From Platycnemis pennipes (taxonomy: Eukaryota > Arthropoda > Insecta > Odonata > Platycnemididae): 64,000 bases of DNA. The stretch spans positions 134,225,544 through 134,289,543 of the forward strand of contig OW121852.1 in assembly GCA_933228895.1 (NCBI GenBank), given 5' to 3'. The notes under the pieces were generated by a model. It was not told where the DNA came from and did not search any database. It worked only from the letters and a program-made list of their open reading frames with translations. Made by a program: the position numbers and the translations under genes. Shown here piece after piece: positions 9,415 through 20,200 of the stretch (position 1 is its first letter; each line of letters starts with the position of its first letter).

Positions 9415-9612
9415 AGGTCATATAAGAGGTCATACGTGGGACATCTTTTCGACTCGACTGTAGGAGCTCTTCTAGAGGTCTCCGCGACTCTTACTGTATG
9501 ACCTCTTTTCAACTCGACTGTAGGAGGCCTCCGCGACTCGTGCTGTGTGACCTCTTTACGATTCGCCAGTAGGAGGTCTTAAAGAGGTGTTCGCGACTCG
9601 TGCTGTATGACC
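9415..9612. repeat. Left subterminal repeat array
   Basis: Three degenerate units of about 50-60 bp follow one another. Each starts near GACCTCTTTT(C/A)GACTCG, passes ACTGTAGGAG and ends CCGCGACTCGTGCTGTATG. AGAGGTC and its inverse GACCTC alternate. The AGGAG/AGGTC words recur at 15372-15560, tying the two regions together as ends of one element. Confidence 0.65.
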
Positions 9613-9619
9613 TATTTTA

Positions 9620-12122
9620 TGATCTACCTAGTGGTAGACCACGGAAACTACACCTTCAGTTGGCAGTTGGCGCGTGTTTCCCGGTGATTCGGTGTGTTTT
9701 TTGCGACTCGGCTTCTTTATATTTTTTGACCTCTGCTTCGTTTGGACTTCACTCTCCTGTTTTGACCTCTGCACCTGATTGGATTACCCTGACGGAATTG
9801 CTGCCTTCGAGCATACTTTGGACCTCACTCTCCCGTTTTCGACCCTGAGCACCGTTTGGACTATCCGCACAGTTATATTTACATTGACCCTGCCTCCTTC
9901 GGACTTTCTTTGGACGCTGATTTATTTGATCCTGCCTGAATTTTATCCATCGAATAACTTACCCAATTTTTCTGGATTTGTTCTAAAATTGGTAGACCAA
10001 TTGTGGCACGTGTCCGTACGGCGTGTGTGAGTAGTGTTCGTGCACGGACATCGTCCTGAATTTCAAGGTAAATTTTGTTTGTATGCACTCCTTTTGCCTT
10101 ATTTATAATACCTACTGTTTATTATGTTTAGTTCGCAATGAAATATATTTACGTTACTCATTTTGTTCTCGCCCTGCTTCTGAAATCTTCACAGAATCTG
10201 GACATTTATTTGGATCAACCTTCTTTGGTATTCATTCGGATTCCTAAAAAAATTATACCTGCTTTGGTACACTCTACTGATCTGGCTTTGTTTCGACCCG
10301 TTTTTCATGGGATTTACTTTTGTTGGACGCGATCGTGTGCATCGCGCACCTTGTCTGGTTCGCAGAAAGTGTACATCGAGCTAAAAACCAGGGTGAGTAA
10401 CGTTCATACAGTACTTATATCATATGTTAATTGCAGAGGGTGGGATATGTCAAGGCAGTCTCGATTTACAGGCTTGACACTCATTTCTATGGTACGTGTC
10501 ACGAGAGTGATCCGATGAGAACTCATAGCGCGGAGAAATGCGAGGTTTGCTTTGAATACGCTGACTCATTTAACGTGGTTACTCGATCTGGTTCTAATTC
10601 CACTAATAATATTCCATTGCTTATCTGTTATGCACTTATCACCCTCATTCCAATTTTAATAAAACAACCATAATATGATTCTAATTTAGGCACTTACGGC
10701 CAACACAACTCTTGCTACCTTTTGTAACATTTTGCCGTTTTATTGCATCACTTTTAATTTTTACATTAATTATTCAAAAGAGTGTTACTCATCGCCCCAA
10801 TATTTTTCTTATCAGCATTCCTAGTGGCACAAAAGATGCTGAGCACATGCACACGGCATTTTCATTCTGATCAAGGAAACATTTTCGAATCATATTGTGA
10901 GCATATGCTAAAAATGTTTTCATGTCATTTTAAGAGCCACTCATTTTATAACATGCAGTCCGCATATTTCTAGCATACGGTAGAAAAAATTTGATGTTAT
11001 GTGCTCAACATATTTTTGGCATATGTTCATAGTACATGTCTAAAATATTTTGGTGGAAATAGCTCATTGTTTATTGATAGACATGTTTATTTATACGTTT
11101 CCATAACTCACAACTTTGCAGTTTTGAGTTGAATTTACCAGTCCACGATCGTGTTCAGTCATGTTACGATAACTGATCATAACCAATATTGCCATCATCG
11201 TCGCGCTTAATTTCGTCGGTATGTCGATGGTTTTTGTACCGTACCTAAATTAATGTTAATGATAGTAAATAACTGTGTTGTATATTCATAATTGTGTTTA
11301 TTTAGCTCAACGTTCATCTCATATTTCGCGGCGTTTGGAAAGGGTATAACAACATCGCAAAGCAGAGCGGCGGCGAATTATGTTGAGAAACGAATGTGGG
11401 AGTTCGTCAGAGTAAACTCCTCGCTAAATTGCATTTTAAGCTACTGGTGTTCACGACAGCTTAATTTGATAATGGGATGATCATCCTATCATCGATGATC
11501 ATGTTCGAGCATTCAGGTACGGCGAGTATAATTATTTACGTAATTGAAAATAGGTGTTGTTGAAGAAAAGTCATCAATTTGTCAATGTTTTTAATAACCC
11601 TTCCAATGTTTTTCATTGGATTCCTGCCTCGAGTAGTAACGACAATTCTTTTTCTTCTTTCAGACATGTTATATTATTACCGTATTCGGCATTTTAGAAT
11701 GAGCTAACGAGGACATAATTCAACTATAGAGCATATATGAACGTGAAAACGTCGGAATTGTTGATTGACCTTAGTGCAGCGACGAGTGTTGAAACCATTT
11801 AAAAGAACTTCCTCTCGGGAAAATGTAGTTAGGTATGTACATTACTGATTGTGAGACGAGAGTGTATTAAAAATAACTTTGGTCATTAAATACGAAGAAC
11901 AAATAAAATTAAAGTTGTGTTGTGCAAAAGCTATCTCAATTCTATCTATTCTCGTGTCGTGTGCTGTCATACTGGTTTTCTTTGAGAAGACGCGTAGTAT
12001 GTTGAAACGCATGTTTAATGTGGTACGGATCGTCAAGTGAATGAAATAATTGAATTTAGAAGGAATACTAATAAATGTTTGCATCTACAGCTGCTTCGTT
12101 TTAAAATCATTTCCCGAAAGTC
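9620..12122. other. Long non-coding stretch inside the candidate transposon
   Basis: No frame here has recognisable domains. From 9720 to 9920 the phrases GACCTCTGC(T/A)C and TTTGGACT(T/A)C recur imperfectly four or five times, as in a decayed 60-bp tandem array. About 10180-10320 continues this style. 10780-11120 is AT-rich with repeated ACATGTTT/GCATAT words. If the element once coded for a full transposase, its N-terminal exons would be expected here and appear deleted or decayed. Confidence 0.35.
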
Positions 12123-12569
12123 GTGAAAATTAAGTGTGAATACATGTGTGTAGTAAGTCAGTGCAGTAGCAATGATGTGGCTACTAAGTACCAAATTATG
12201 CAGAAACCTGTGAAGACTGCTGTAGCTGGATTGAGTTCTGTGTATGAAAAAATAAGATTTCAAAATTTTGTTCTCTCCAGCAAGAGTCCAGCAAACAATT
12301 GCTGTTATTTCAGAACTAAGGAAATAGTGTATATAAAAGCCATAGGCCTAAACAATGGTACTCCTGTTATTATTGGCAATGTTCTACAGGGCTCAAAAGA
12401 CATGTTATTTTATCCATTAGATTCTCGTTCCATGGATATTCACCTTGGTGGAAAATGGAGCACTGATAAAACCATTAATGTTAGCCAAATTTTATCCAAG
12501 GCAGTGCGCCTACCATATAACAGTGCAGAGGACTGCTTTTTCCCTATGCTGCACACTCAATTACATTAA
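12123..12569 (+). pseudogene. Transposase-like C-terminal region (CMC/EnSpm-type?)
   Basis: About 100 residues from 12255 to 12569 read FQNFVLSSKSPANNCCYF, EIVYIKAIGLNNGTPVII, a YPLDSRS-like stretch, then ISQ/VSQILSKAVRLPYNS and a short C-terminal tail (PMLHTQLH, stop TAA 12567-12569). The pattern F-LS-P-NNC followed by a beta-rich core and a PLLH-like end is what I recall at the C terminus of animal CMC/EnSpm-like transposases. The earlier residues (MKIKCEYMCVV...) lack a known motif and may be intronic. The catalytic DDE core is absent. The family call is inference; what is seen is a clean frame ending just 150 bases before the DUF4806 gene. Confidence 0.4.
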
Positions 12570-12720
12570 TAATTTTTTTAGTGTAGTTGGGTGGGGCATA
12601 GCTATACTATTCAGGGAGTGTGAACTAATGCCATCTGGTTAGTAGTTAGTTTAATGATTAATCCATTGATCTGTTTTGCCACGCATTTGTATAATATTAC
12701 AACATGTCATTTAATTACAG

Positions 12721-14849
12721 ATGTCCTACTTCGTGTTATTGGCAGAAAACTGGTGCGCTGCAATTCCAGGTTCTTGGATTGACGAGGAACAAGGCATCTA
12801 TAAATGGCCAAGAAATGAAAGGATAAGAGTGGCTATTTGTCGTAACCTAGAGCCTGATGCTTCCTGGCATGCTGACAAGTATGACAGAGTATTAGGACCT
12901 TACGGTATATTGGTGTGAATGGTTTTTAATTTGGTGAATATTGAGTTAAGTGGAGTTGTAGTAGCATATGTACTTTTCTGCAGATACCCTAAAGGAGGCT
13001 AGAGAAGTTGAGGTCAGAATGGCTGAGTTTAGTACTGAAGATGAAGAGCACATCCAATGGGCTTCACAAGGGAGTAAAGGGAAGAGGCGTGTGAAGCGGA
13101 AAATTTTGATGATTATATCTTTGAGCAGGGAACTGAAGGTATGCTTGTGGTCCAATGTGAATAATTTTCTGTAAATACAGCTCAACTTATCCTTTGATAT
13201 TATTGGAGTACATGTTCTTTAATATTCCTATTTTGGGTAGGAAATGATACATTAGATGAGTTGCCGGCTCCTCCAGCTTCATTCAAAGTCCCACGAATTG
13301 CAACTGAGGTAGAGGGCATCAATGATGAAATACCCATAGGTAAAGTGGTCACCAGTAGAGTAATAAAATTATGACAATTTGACTTTATTGAAACTTGCAC
13401 TTTTTTGTCTCTGTGAAGAGGTGGATGCTTGAATGGTTGAAATAATTTACTTTTCCTTGCAAAAATTAATTTTAAAACTGCATCTGATAAGGGATCAAAA
13501 GTAAATGAACATGTAGTGGCAACTGGTATGGACTATTGTAATTAAATTGAAAAGTGCTTGCTTTCTAAGATAATATAATTATTGCCTACAATTCAAAAGG
13601 GTTACATAATAGTTTTGCAGATATCAAGTTCACGTGCCAGAGGAGCTCAACCTCTACCAACAGCCGAGGTAAGGTGAACTGGATGTTGTGCTTTAGATTG
13701 GAGAAATAATTTCACATATTTATATTAACTATTTTATATTTGTTGTTTCATTAGTATCCTGGCTCAGGCATTGCAACCGACAGGCAGAGAGCAATAGTGC
13801 CTTCTTCATCGGAAGCCAGTGGATCTGATGGTATGTATTGATTTTTTCGTTTTTCATCCAACTGTGACAGAAAAATCAAATTTATGCCTGAATTTTCCAT
13901 TTATCAGAAGGCTAAAGTAAAAATCAACTCTTTCAGAAAATGACATGGCTAACTTGATAAATAAAGAATTTGAGAAATTGCATTCAAGACTGGAGAGGAT
14001 TGAAAGAAAGCAGGAAGTCATTGAAAATAAATTTGATTTCCTGCTGGCACTTAGAGAAGACCCTGATCTAGGAATTATGAGTTCTACTACAAGGACAAGT
14101 CTAGATGAACTTCCAAGTTTACCCTTAACAGCAATGTGGGAGCTAAAAAAATTTGAGGGTAAACTCCAAAATGCAGAGGAAGCCCGGAAGCAATTGGTGA
14201 GTGATTCTTCTAATTATTTATAGTAAGAGTACACTATTACTGAAGATTTCCCTTCCTTGATTATCTTTAAGTCATCATATCACCATTGCATTATTTTCTT
14301 AAAATCAGTGATTGATATTTAGGACATTTCCACTGCTAATTCAAAGCACTCAAATGAATTGAGATACTTTTGATACTTTGCAGAAGCTGAAAGTGAAAAT
14401 GATCGGTGGAGTCAATGGTGAAGCCCATCTGAGGAAAACATTATCATCATTCCTATCAAATAATTTAGCCTATGATTTAACATGGATGGGTCCACAACAT
14501 GGCTCTAAAAAGGGAGGATGCTCAAAAGAGACTGTGCCTAAGCAGAACTAATTTTTCAGTCATCCTTATAGGTATGGAGAGACTTACTTAGTGCCAGCAT
14601 TTCATATGATTTGTGTCTTCCTTTTCTTTTTACATCTTAAATCAGATATTGCTAAGAAAAGATTAAGTAGTAATTTCCTACAAAACATTTAAAAAAATAC
14701 ATTTGTGTATTTTCCAGCCACCGTTCTGGAGTCCCACCCAATGACCACAATCGTCAGCCTGGAGAGGGTGGCTAAACAGTGGCTGCAATATGCAGGGGAT
14801 CGCATTAAATATGCAGAAAAGAAGAGGACTGACAATGAAGAAGTTTAAT
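12721..14849 (+). CDS. DUF4806-family protein, multi-exon, with probable disabling changes
   Basis: Exons, by GT/AG and frame: 12721-12902 (MSYFVLLAENWCAAIPGSWI...WP; first exon after TTACAG), about 12985-13138, 13241-13331, about 13621-13669, 13755-13830, 13937-14197 (coiled coil: EKLHSRLERIERKQEVIENK), about 14384-14550 and about 14718-14849 (ends NEEV, TAA). The two last exons carry the DUF4806 signature: KLKVKMIGGVNGEAHLRKTL, SNNLAYDLTWMG, then MTTIVSLERVAKQWLQYAGD. DUF4806 proteins are dispersed, often transposon-linked proteins of arthropods and cnidarians with no proven function. Damage: one A seems missing in the run at 13100-13103 (only the shifted frame joins to the next exon), the frame does not carry cleanly into the 13621 exon, and TAA interrupts the DUF4806 core at about 14549. 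It therefore looks recently inactivated, or includes assembly errors. Confidence 0.65.
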
Positions 14850-15370
14850 TTTTGATAGTCTTCCACTCTCATAATTTAATGATGTTTTTCAAGCCAATTT
14901 TCAAGTGCTATGATATAATTTATGTATTATTGTTTCATTAACTCTGTATTGAAGTAAGAGCTAGGTCTCTATTATATGAATGTTTTGATCTTATAAACTG
15001 TTCTTACTTAAGTAATTCCCATCATCTTGATCCTCTTCATATTAGAATTTGAATAATCTAATGGTATGTGCACTTTCGGCTACAGCTCAACCACTATGCA
15101 GTTTGTGGAATTTGCTAGTGAAATCAGATTCTCAAAAAATGTTCTAATGTTTATAATTTTCAATCACAGGTTTTCTTCCAGTTATGTTTCAAATATTTGT
15201 AGAATTTTGTAAAATTACTGGACTGAATATTTGAATCAGATCATTCGTAATTGTAGGATTACAAACTAGGTGACACCACTAGTTCATAGTTCTACCATAA
15301 CCCAATAGGTGGCATACTCGTTCGTAGTTCGTTCAAAATCCACTAGGTGGCACCACAATCGTAGGGAAGT
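14850..15370. other. 3' flank of the DUF4806 gene; short direct repeats
   Basis: AT-rich 3' UTR-like sequence, then at about 15260-15360 three imperfect repeats of CTAGGTGGCACCAC with GTTCGTAGTTC between them. These lie immediately before the right subterminal array and may belong to it. Confidence 0.4.
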
Positions 15371-15371
15371 C

Positions 15372-15567
15372 TTGTACAGGTCATATGAAAATTCATATAG
15401 GAGCTCATTAGGGAGCTCTTAAAGGACCTCGTAAAAGACTCCTATAGTGTTGCATCTGACGTCTTAAGTATCTCATCGTGAGGTCTTTAGGAGTGTCTCG
15501 TAAGACTCCTACAAATTCCTAAGACCTCTTTATGAGGTCATATAGGACTCCTACGTGTTGATTGGGT
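15372..15567. repeat. Right subterminal repeat array and inverted end
   Basis: AGGTCATAT, AGGAGCTC, AGGACCTC, AGACTCCTA, GAGGTCTT, AAGACTCCTA, GACCTC and AGGTCATATAGGACTCCTA follow one another for about 190 bp and end in GTGTTGATTGGG. The words and the terminal 12 bases mirror the left end near 9390. Confidence 0.6.
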
Positions 15568-15724
15568 TGTGACTCAACACGTCCATACATTTCTCTTTTT
15601 TTTGTGTTCCTTTTTTGTACATTTCGTTACCAGTGTTTTATTATTTATTTGCACTTACCACTACTCTCGATTAAACTTTTGATATGCTAATCAACACTGT
15701 CATGGTTAATTTTCCAAACCTTAA

Positions 15725-15985
15725 CCTTTGACAGGGTTGTCAATGGATAGAATGCTGGACTATGGAATGGAGCGTCCACCATTCCAATCCTGGGCAGTTG
15801 TCTTTCCGGACACCTGAACCTAAAATCCTTGCAATGAAATTTTCTGAGTGTCAAAAAAACGAACCATTCTCACCCTGTATGTGCAAATTTCACATGCCAA
15901 TGGCTTAGTATTCAGTCGATCACTTCGATCAACAGCCAATCCGGAAGATTAAGGTGGTCGTGTCTTGGGAGCTAAGCCCTCTACT
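15725..15985 (+). mobile_element. tRNA-derived SINE, copy 1
   Basis: The head reads TCAATGGATAGAATGCTGG (box A-like) and, 30 bases on, CCATTCCAATCCTGGG (box B-like). The body continues CTTTCCGGACACC and GCAAATTTCACATGCCAATG GCTTAGTA. The minus-strand unit at 28455-28719 has the same order: box A, box B, CTTTCTGGACACC, GAATTTCACACGCCAATG GCTTAGTA. Two dispersed copies with the same tRNA-like head and unrelated flanks define a SINE family. The tails differ after GCTTAGTA. Confidence 0.7.
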
Positions 15986-15989
15986 GTTG

Positions 15990-16370
15990 TTCGCTGCTTT
16001 CCAGCGGAGAGATCGTCAACTTGGAATGCCCAGTCTTGCAAGTCTGCGATGTTAACAATTTGTAAATCCTGTTCTTTTTTCATAAGTACCTGTTGGCCCT
16101 GTCTATTTCATTAGTTGCAGTTTTTTTAAGGGATTTCTTTAGATTTGGGATGAATTTTATTTCATTTTCCAATAATTTCTTTTGATTTTCCCAAAGAAAT
16201 TCATGTTGCTAGGTTCTATTTCATGCTTGCATTTGTCGATTGAAATGTATGTCTTGTATTTTAACTATTTTTGGATTGGAATGCTGTAGCACTCTGATTT
16301 TCTTGTTCTCATCTTAGATGTTGGGTAATTAGTCGCAAAGTTAGCATGATGCAGGATACAGAGTAACATG
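15990..16370. other. No gene seen
   Basis: T-rich sequence between the SINE and a LINE fragment; no frame, repeat end or motif can be supported. Confidence 0.35.
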
Positions 16371-16691
16371 GTAGGATGGATAGGAGACTTCTTACATGAA
16401 CGCATTCAAAGGAAGGCAGCAGATGGTGTTAGCTCAGGCGAAGTAATAGTTGCATCGGGCGTTCCCTTGGGAATATGATAGACCCAATTTTATTTCTTCT
16501 GTGTGTAAATGACTTGAATCAGTAGCTAAAAATAGCAAGCTCCATCTTTTTGTTGATGGGGCAGTAGTGTATAATGAAATTAGAAATTCAGAATACAGTC
16601 AGTCTTTAGAAAAGGATTTAGATGTGATTGATGATTGGTGTTAGTTGGCCGCTAGAATTAAATTTGAAGAAATGAGTGATAATGAACTGTT
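16371..16691 (+). pseudogene. LINE RT fragment (jockey/CR1-like), interrupted by copia
   Basis: Translation gives WIGDFLHERIQRKAADGVSS, then GVPLGI (for GVPQGS), DPILFLLCVNDLN, and a FLLMG.Q. region in place of FADD, followed by LEKDLDVIDDW. This is RT blocks 3-6 of a non-LTR element. Stops are present. The copia element inserted immediately after, at 16696/16697, and cut it off; its continuation is not obvious beyond 21865. Confidence 0.6.
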
Positions 16692-16696
16692 GGAAA
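16692..16696 (+). repeat. copia target-site duplication, left (GGAAA)
   Basis: GGAAA directly precedes the left LTR and is repeated directly after the right LTR at 21861-21865. A perfect 5-bp duplication is standard for copia-type integrase. Confidence 0.9.
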
Positions 16697-16988
16697 TGTA
16701 GTTTATTGCTGTCCATGTAGATGATTCCAACAGTGATAAATAAGAAAACTGCTCATGGTAAGGGTACTATGCACGCTATGCACTAATACTTGGAATCCCA
16801 GCTGTGCACCAGTAGTGCCATCTGTTGCCCGTGGAGCAAACTTTGTTTGGTTGCTTGAGCAACCCTATATAAATCTGTTGTTTGTATTGTCAGCTGTTCT
16901 GTGTTGAAAGTTCTCAAGTTTGACCTAAAGATTAAAGAATCCAATAGCCGGGAGAGTTTCCAATAAATCTGCGTTTAATAAAACAACA
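16697..16988 (+). repeat. copia left LTR
   Basis: 292 bp, TGTAGTTTATTG...AAAACAACA. A TATA-like CCTATATAAATC lies at about 16865. AATAAATC and TTAATAAAAC near 16963-16983 can serve as poly(A) signals. It appears identical to the right LTR. Confidence 0.92.
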
Positions 16989-17003
16989 GGTTATGGGCCC
17001 AGG
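16989..17003 (+). promoter_or_regulatory. Primer-binding site, initiator-tRNA-fragment type
   Basis: GGTTATGGGCCCAGG immediately follows the LTR. Drosophila copia uses nearly the same sequence, which pairs with an internal part (not the 3' end) of initiator methionine tRNA, priming from a half-tRNA. That this copy uses the same primer is inferred from the match. Confidence 0.75.
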
Positions 17004-17078
17004 ATCCTGGTGGATATACGTAAACGTAGGTCAACGACGCAGATAAATTTACGCGATGTGCGACGTAAATTAAACTCG

Positions 17079-17290
17079 TCAAGAAAGCAAGTTTGAAGTC
17101 GTCAAGAAAGTAAGTTTGACGAATGCAAAGAGGGAAAGTTTGACTTAATCGTCAAGAAAGTAAGTTTGACGAAGTCGTCAAGAAAGCAAGTTTGAAGTCG
17201 TCAAGAAAGTAAGTTTGACGAAGTCGCAAAGAAAGTAAGTTCGACGAACGTTAAGAGGGAAAGTTTGACTTAATCGTCAAGAAAGTAAGC
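17079..17290 (+). repeat. Leader repeats with GTAAGTTTGACGA units
   Basis: The leader contains at least seven variants of GTCAAGAAAG(T/C)AAGTTTGA, alternating with GAGGGAAAGTTTGACTTAAT. A larger unit of about 130 bp (GTCAAGAAAGC... to ...GACTTAATC) is present nearly twice (about 17079-17150 and 17177-17277). Most units contain GTAAGT, the consensus 5' splice site. The last unit ends TTGACT directly before the gag ATG. Confidence 0.8.
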
Positions 17291-20200
17291 TTGACTATGA
17301 ATACGGACGAAAGGGAGGAATTCAGGCGCTCGATACTGAAGGCAGACGGATCGAATTATTATGCCTGGAGCAAGAGGATTGAAGCGCTAATGATCGATAA
17401 GAACTGCTGGACCGCGATAGATCCCGGATTTGGCGACGAAATCAACAGTGTTAAAGATGACGAACCAACCTTAATTAATCTTGATTCGGAACAAGCAAGA
17501 ACAAATCGCCGGGCGAGAGCTATTCTCTATAATGCCCTGCACGACTCAATGCTGCATGACGTTGGAGAGTTTGTGCTGGCTAAGAGAATTTGGACCACGC
17601 TGGAAGAAATGTACGGCACATTCAGCATGCTACATACCGTTGTTCACCTCAGGGAGCTAACTACTACGACAAAGGAGCCTGGAACACCGATGCAAGAGTA
17701 TGTAAGTAAAATGCAGGAAACAATGCAGAAGGTACGAAAGGGGGGTGTGTCATTCAGCGACCAGGCATTCGCATATTTCTTGCTTCTCGGCCTCCCCATG
17801 CCGATGTATGAGGGTCTTGTTAGATCACTAGAAGATGGAGAAATTAGAGTCACGTCATCGATGGTCAAGTCGAAACTGATGCTGGAAGAAAAAAGAATGG
17901 AAAGGAACAGCAAGTTGATGGACGAGGACTCAGTCGCTCTAAGTGCGTCAAAAGACTTGAGAGGAACGCGACGCACTCCCAGGCGCAAGAAGGTTAACGA
18001 CCCTATGGCCAGCGGAAGAGAGCTGACGAAGGGTTCTCCCTCAACCTTCAAGTGCTATACCTGCGACGAACCGGGTCACATGGCTAGGGAATGTCCTATT
18101 TGGGCGGAATTCAAGGAAAGAAGGACGAAGCAACGAATGGTGTGTGAGCCTAAGACTAACATCGCTTACAGTGAAGACTCGGAGGATGAGGACAGTGCCC
18201 TACTATTATCTGATTCATCACAACGTCCAAGGCGCGAAGACAAGTGGTACTTAGACTCGGGGGCCACTGAGCACATGTGCCACAATACCAAGGCTTTCAT
18301 GAACCTAAAAACACTAGAAGAAGGAGCTGTGAAAATAGGAAACGGCGCAAAACTGCCCATTAAGGGCGAGGGAACCATCCTCTTGGATGCAAGAATGGAA
18401 GGAGGGGAAGGCAAGAAGCTGCGCCTACAAAGAGTTAAGCACGTACCTGGACTTTATTGCCACCTAATTTCCGTACCACAACTGACTGAAAAGGGTGTTG
18501 TTGTCACGTTCAACAATGACAATGCCCTCGGCATACTGAATGGAAAGGTAATATTTAGTGCAAGGAAAGCGGGAAATATGTATGAATTATGTACCAAAAA
18601 CCCCAGCAAGCAAGAACTGGGGAGCCACCCTACCGCCCTGCATGCAGTGTCAACCAAGGAAATGTGGCACCGCCGGCTAGGTCACGTTCATGCTGAGGCA
18701 TTAGAGAGGATCCCACCACTTGCTGCCCTCAAGAGAGAAGAAATGGGTGTATGCGACGTATGCGTCAAGGGCAAGATACAAAGGAGACCATTTCCTGTGA
18801 GCAATGCACATGCATCAAAACCCCTCGAATTAGTACACTCTGACACTATGGGAAGGTTCAACCCAGCATCCAAGGGTGGGTCTATGTATGCAGCCATATT
18901 CACTGATGATTTTTCTCGATACGTTGTCATGAAAACCATGAAGAATAAGAGTGAGACACTTGCTAAGTTCAAGGAGTATAAAACTATGATGGAAATTATG
19001 ACTGGCGAGAAGCTCATGGTACTGAGAACAGACAATGGAGGTGAATACTGCTCTGAGGAGTTTGAAGGTTACCTGAGAGAAAATGGAATAATTCATCAGA
19101 AGACAGTCCCATACTCGCCACAACAGAATGGTCGGGGAGAGCGACAAAACCGCACCCTCATGGAAATGGCAAGGTGCATGATTATCGAATCAGGTGCAAC
19201 CAAGGACATGTGGGCAGAAGCTCTGAACACTGCTGCCTATGTAAGGAATCGTTGTCCCTGCCGTGCTATTGGTGATGGGATTCCCGTTTCCCAACTTTTG
19301 AAATCGGAAATCACTATGAAGGACCTATCTGATTTGAAACCCTTTGGTTGCAGAGCACAAGCCATAGTAGAAAATCGAAGAAAGCTCGATAGCAAGACTG
19401 AAGAATGCATCATGCTTGGTTACGGGGAAGGCACCAAAGGAGGATACAGACTCTGGAGCCTTACCAAAGCACGTGCCATCATAAGAAGGGATGTAGTGTT
19501 CCATGAAAGCACTTTCCCACTCAAGGAAGCAGAACTGGAATCGGTTGACCAGGGGAAGCAGGAGGAATCAACAAATGACAAATTCATGGGTGATGATGAT
19601 CATGTACATATTCTGGATGAACCAGAAGAAGGCGAAGAACCGGTGGTTCACAAACAAACGGCAGAACCGCTTGACCCTAATGAATTGGTCAATACCCTGG
19701 ACATTCGTCTGCCAGAAGATGACGCTGTAAATGATGCAATCGAAGAGGTACCAATCATTCCAAGGCGTTCGGGTAGATCACACAAACCAAAGTTTTGTGG
19801 CTGTACTGACTGCTACTCAGCTCTGGTGTCACTATCAGAAGAAGTCCCCTCTGAGCCTACAACTGTCGAGGAAGGAATGCATGGTCCTCATCAAGCCAAG
19901 TGGGTGACTGCCATGAAGGAGGAACTCAACAAGCTGAAGGAGAAAGGAACATGGGACCTCGTTCCAAGACCTCATAACAAGAAGGTGATAGGTTCAACTT
20001 GGAAGTTCCGTGTGAAGATCAGCAATGATGGAAATCCACCCAAGTGCAAGGCCAGACTTGTCGCCCAAGGCTTCGCTCAGATACACGGATACGATTATCT
20101 TGATACCTATAGCCCTGTAGTAAGACGTAAGACAATCAGGTTGATGTTAGCTATATCTGTTGAGCAAAATCTTATTGGAGAACATGTTGATGTAGTCTCT

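Larger units (their letters stand above)
9384..15567 (+). mobile_element. Candidate DNA transposon with subterminal repeats, carrying a DUF4806 gene
   Basis: The left end, CCCAGTCAACAC (about 9390-9401), is matched in inverse by the right end (GTGTTGATTGGG, about 15556-15567; one mismatch). Just inside both ends are arrays of AGGTC/GACCTC and AGGAGTC motifs in both orientations (9415-9612 and 15372-15560), including AGGTCATATA at both ends. Between them are a transposase-like C-terminal remnant (12123-12569) and a nine-piece DUF4806 gene (12721-14849). Dense subterminal repeats and a second, non-transposase gene recall CMC/EnSpm (CACTA-like) elements. No catalytic transposase core was found, so this copy is probably internally deleted. 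Flanks are TT on both sides, but no convincing longer duplication is seen. The extent could be off by a few bases. Confidence 0.5.

Noticed and set aside
10138..10518. 126-codon frame in the DUF4806 element as its transposase
   Set aside because: No DDE, RNase H-like or zinc-finger pattern; it appears to be an in-frame stretch of the decayed repeat region.
9600..10673. Overlapping plus-strand frames (82-126 codons) at the left of the DUF4806 element
   Set aside because: No domain, low-complexity Leu/Ser/Phe composition caused by the repeated CTTTGGAC phrases, and overlap in several frames.
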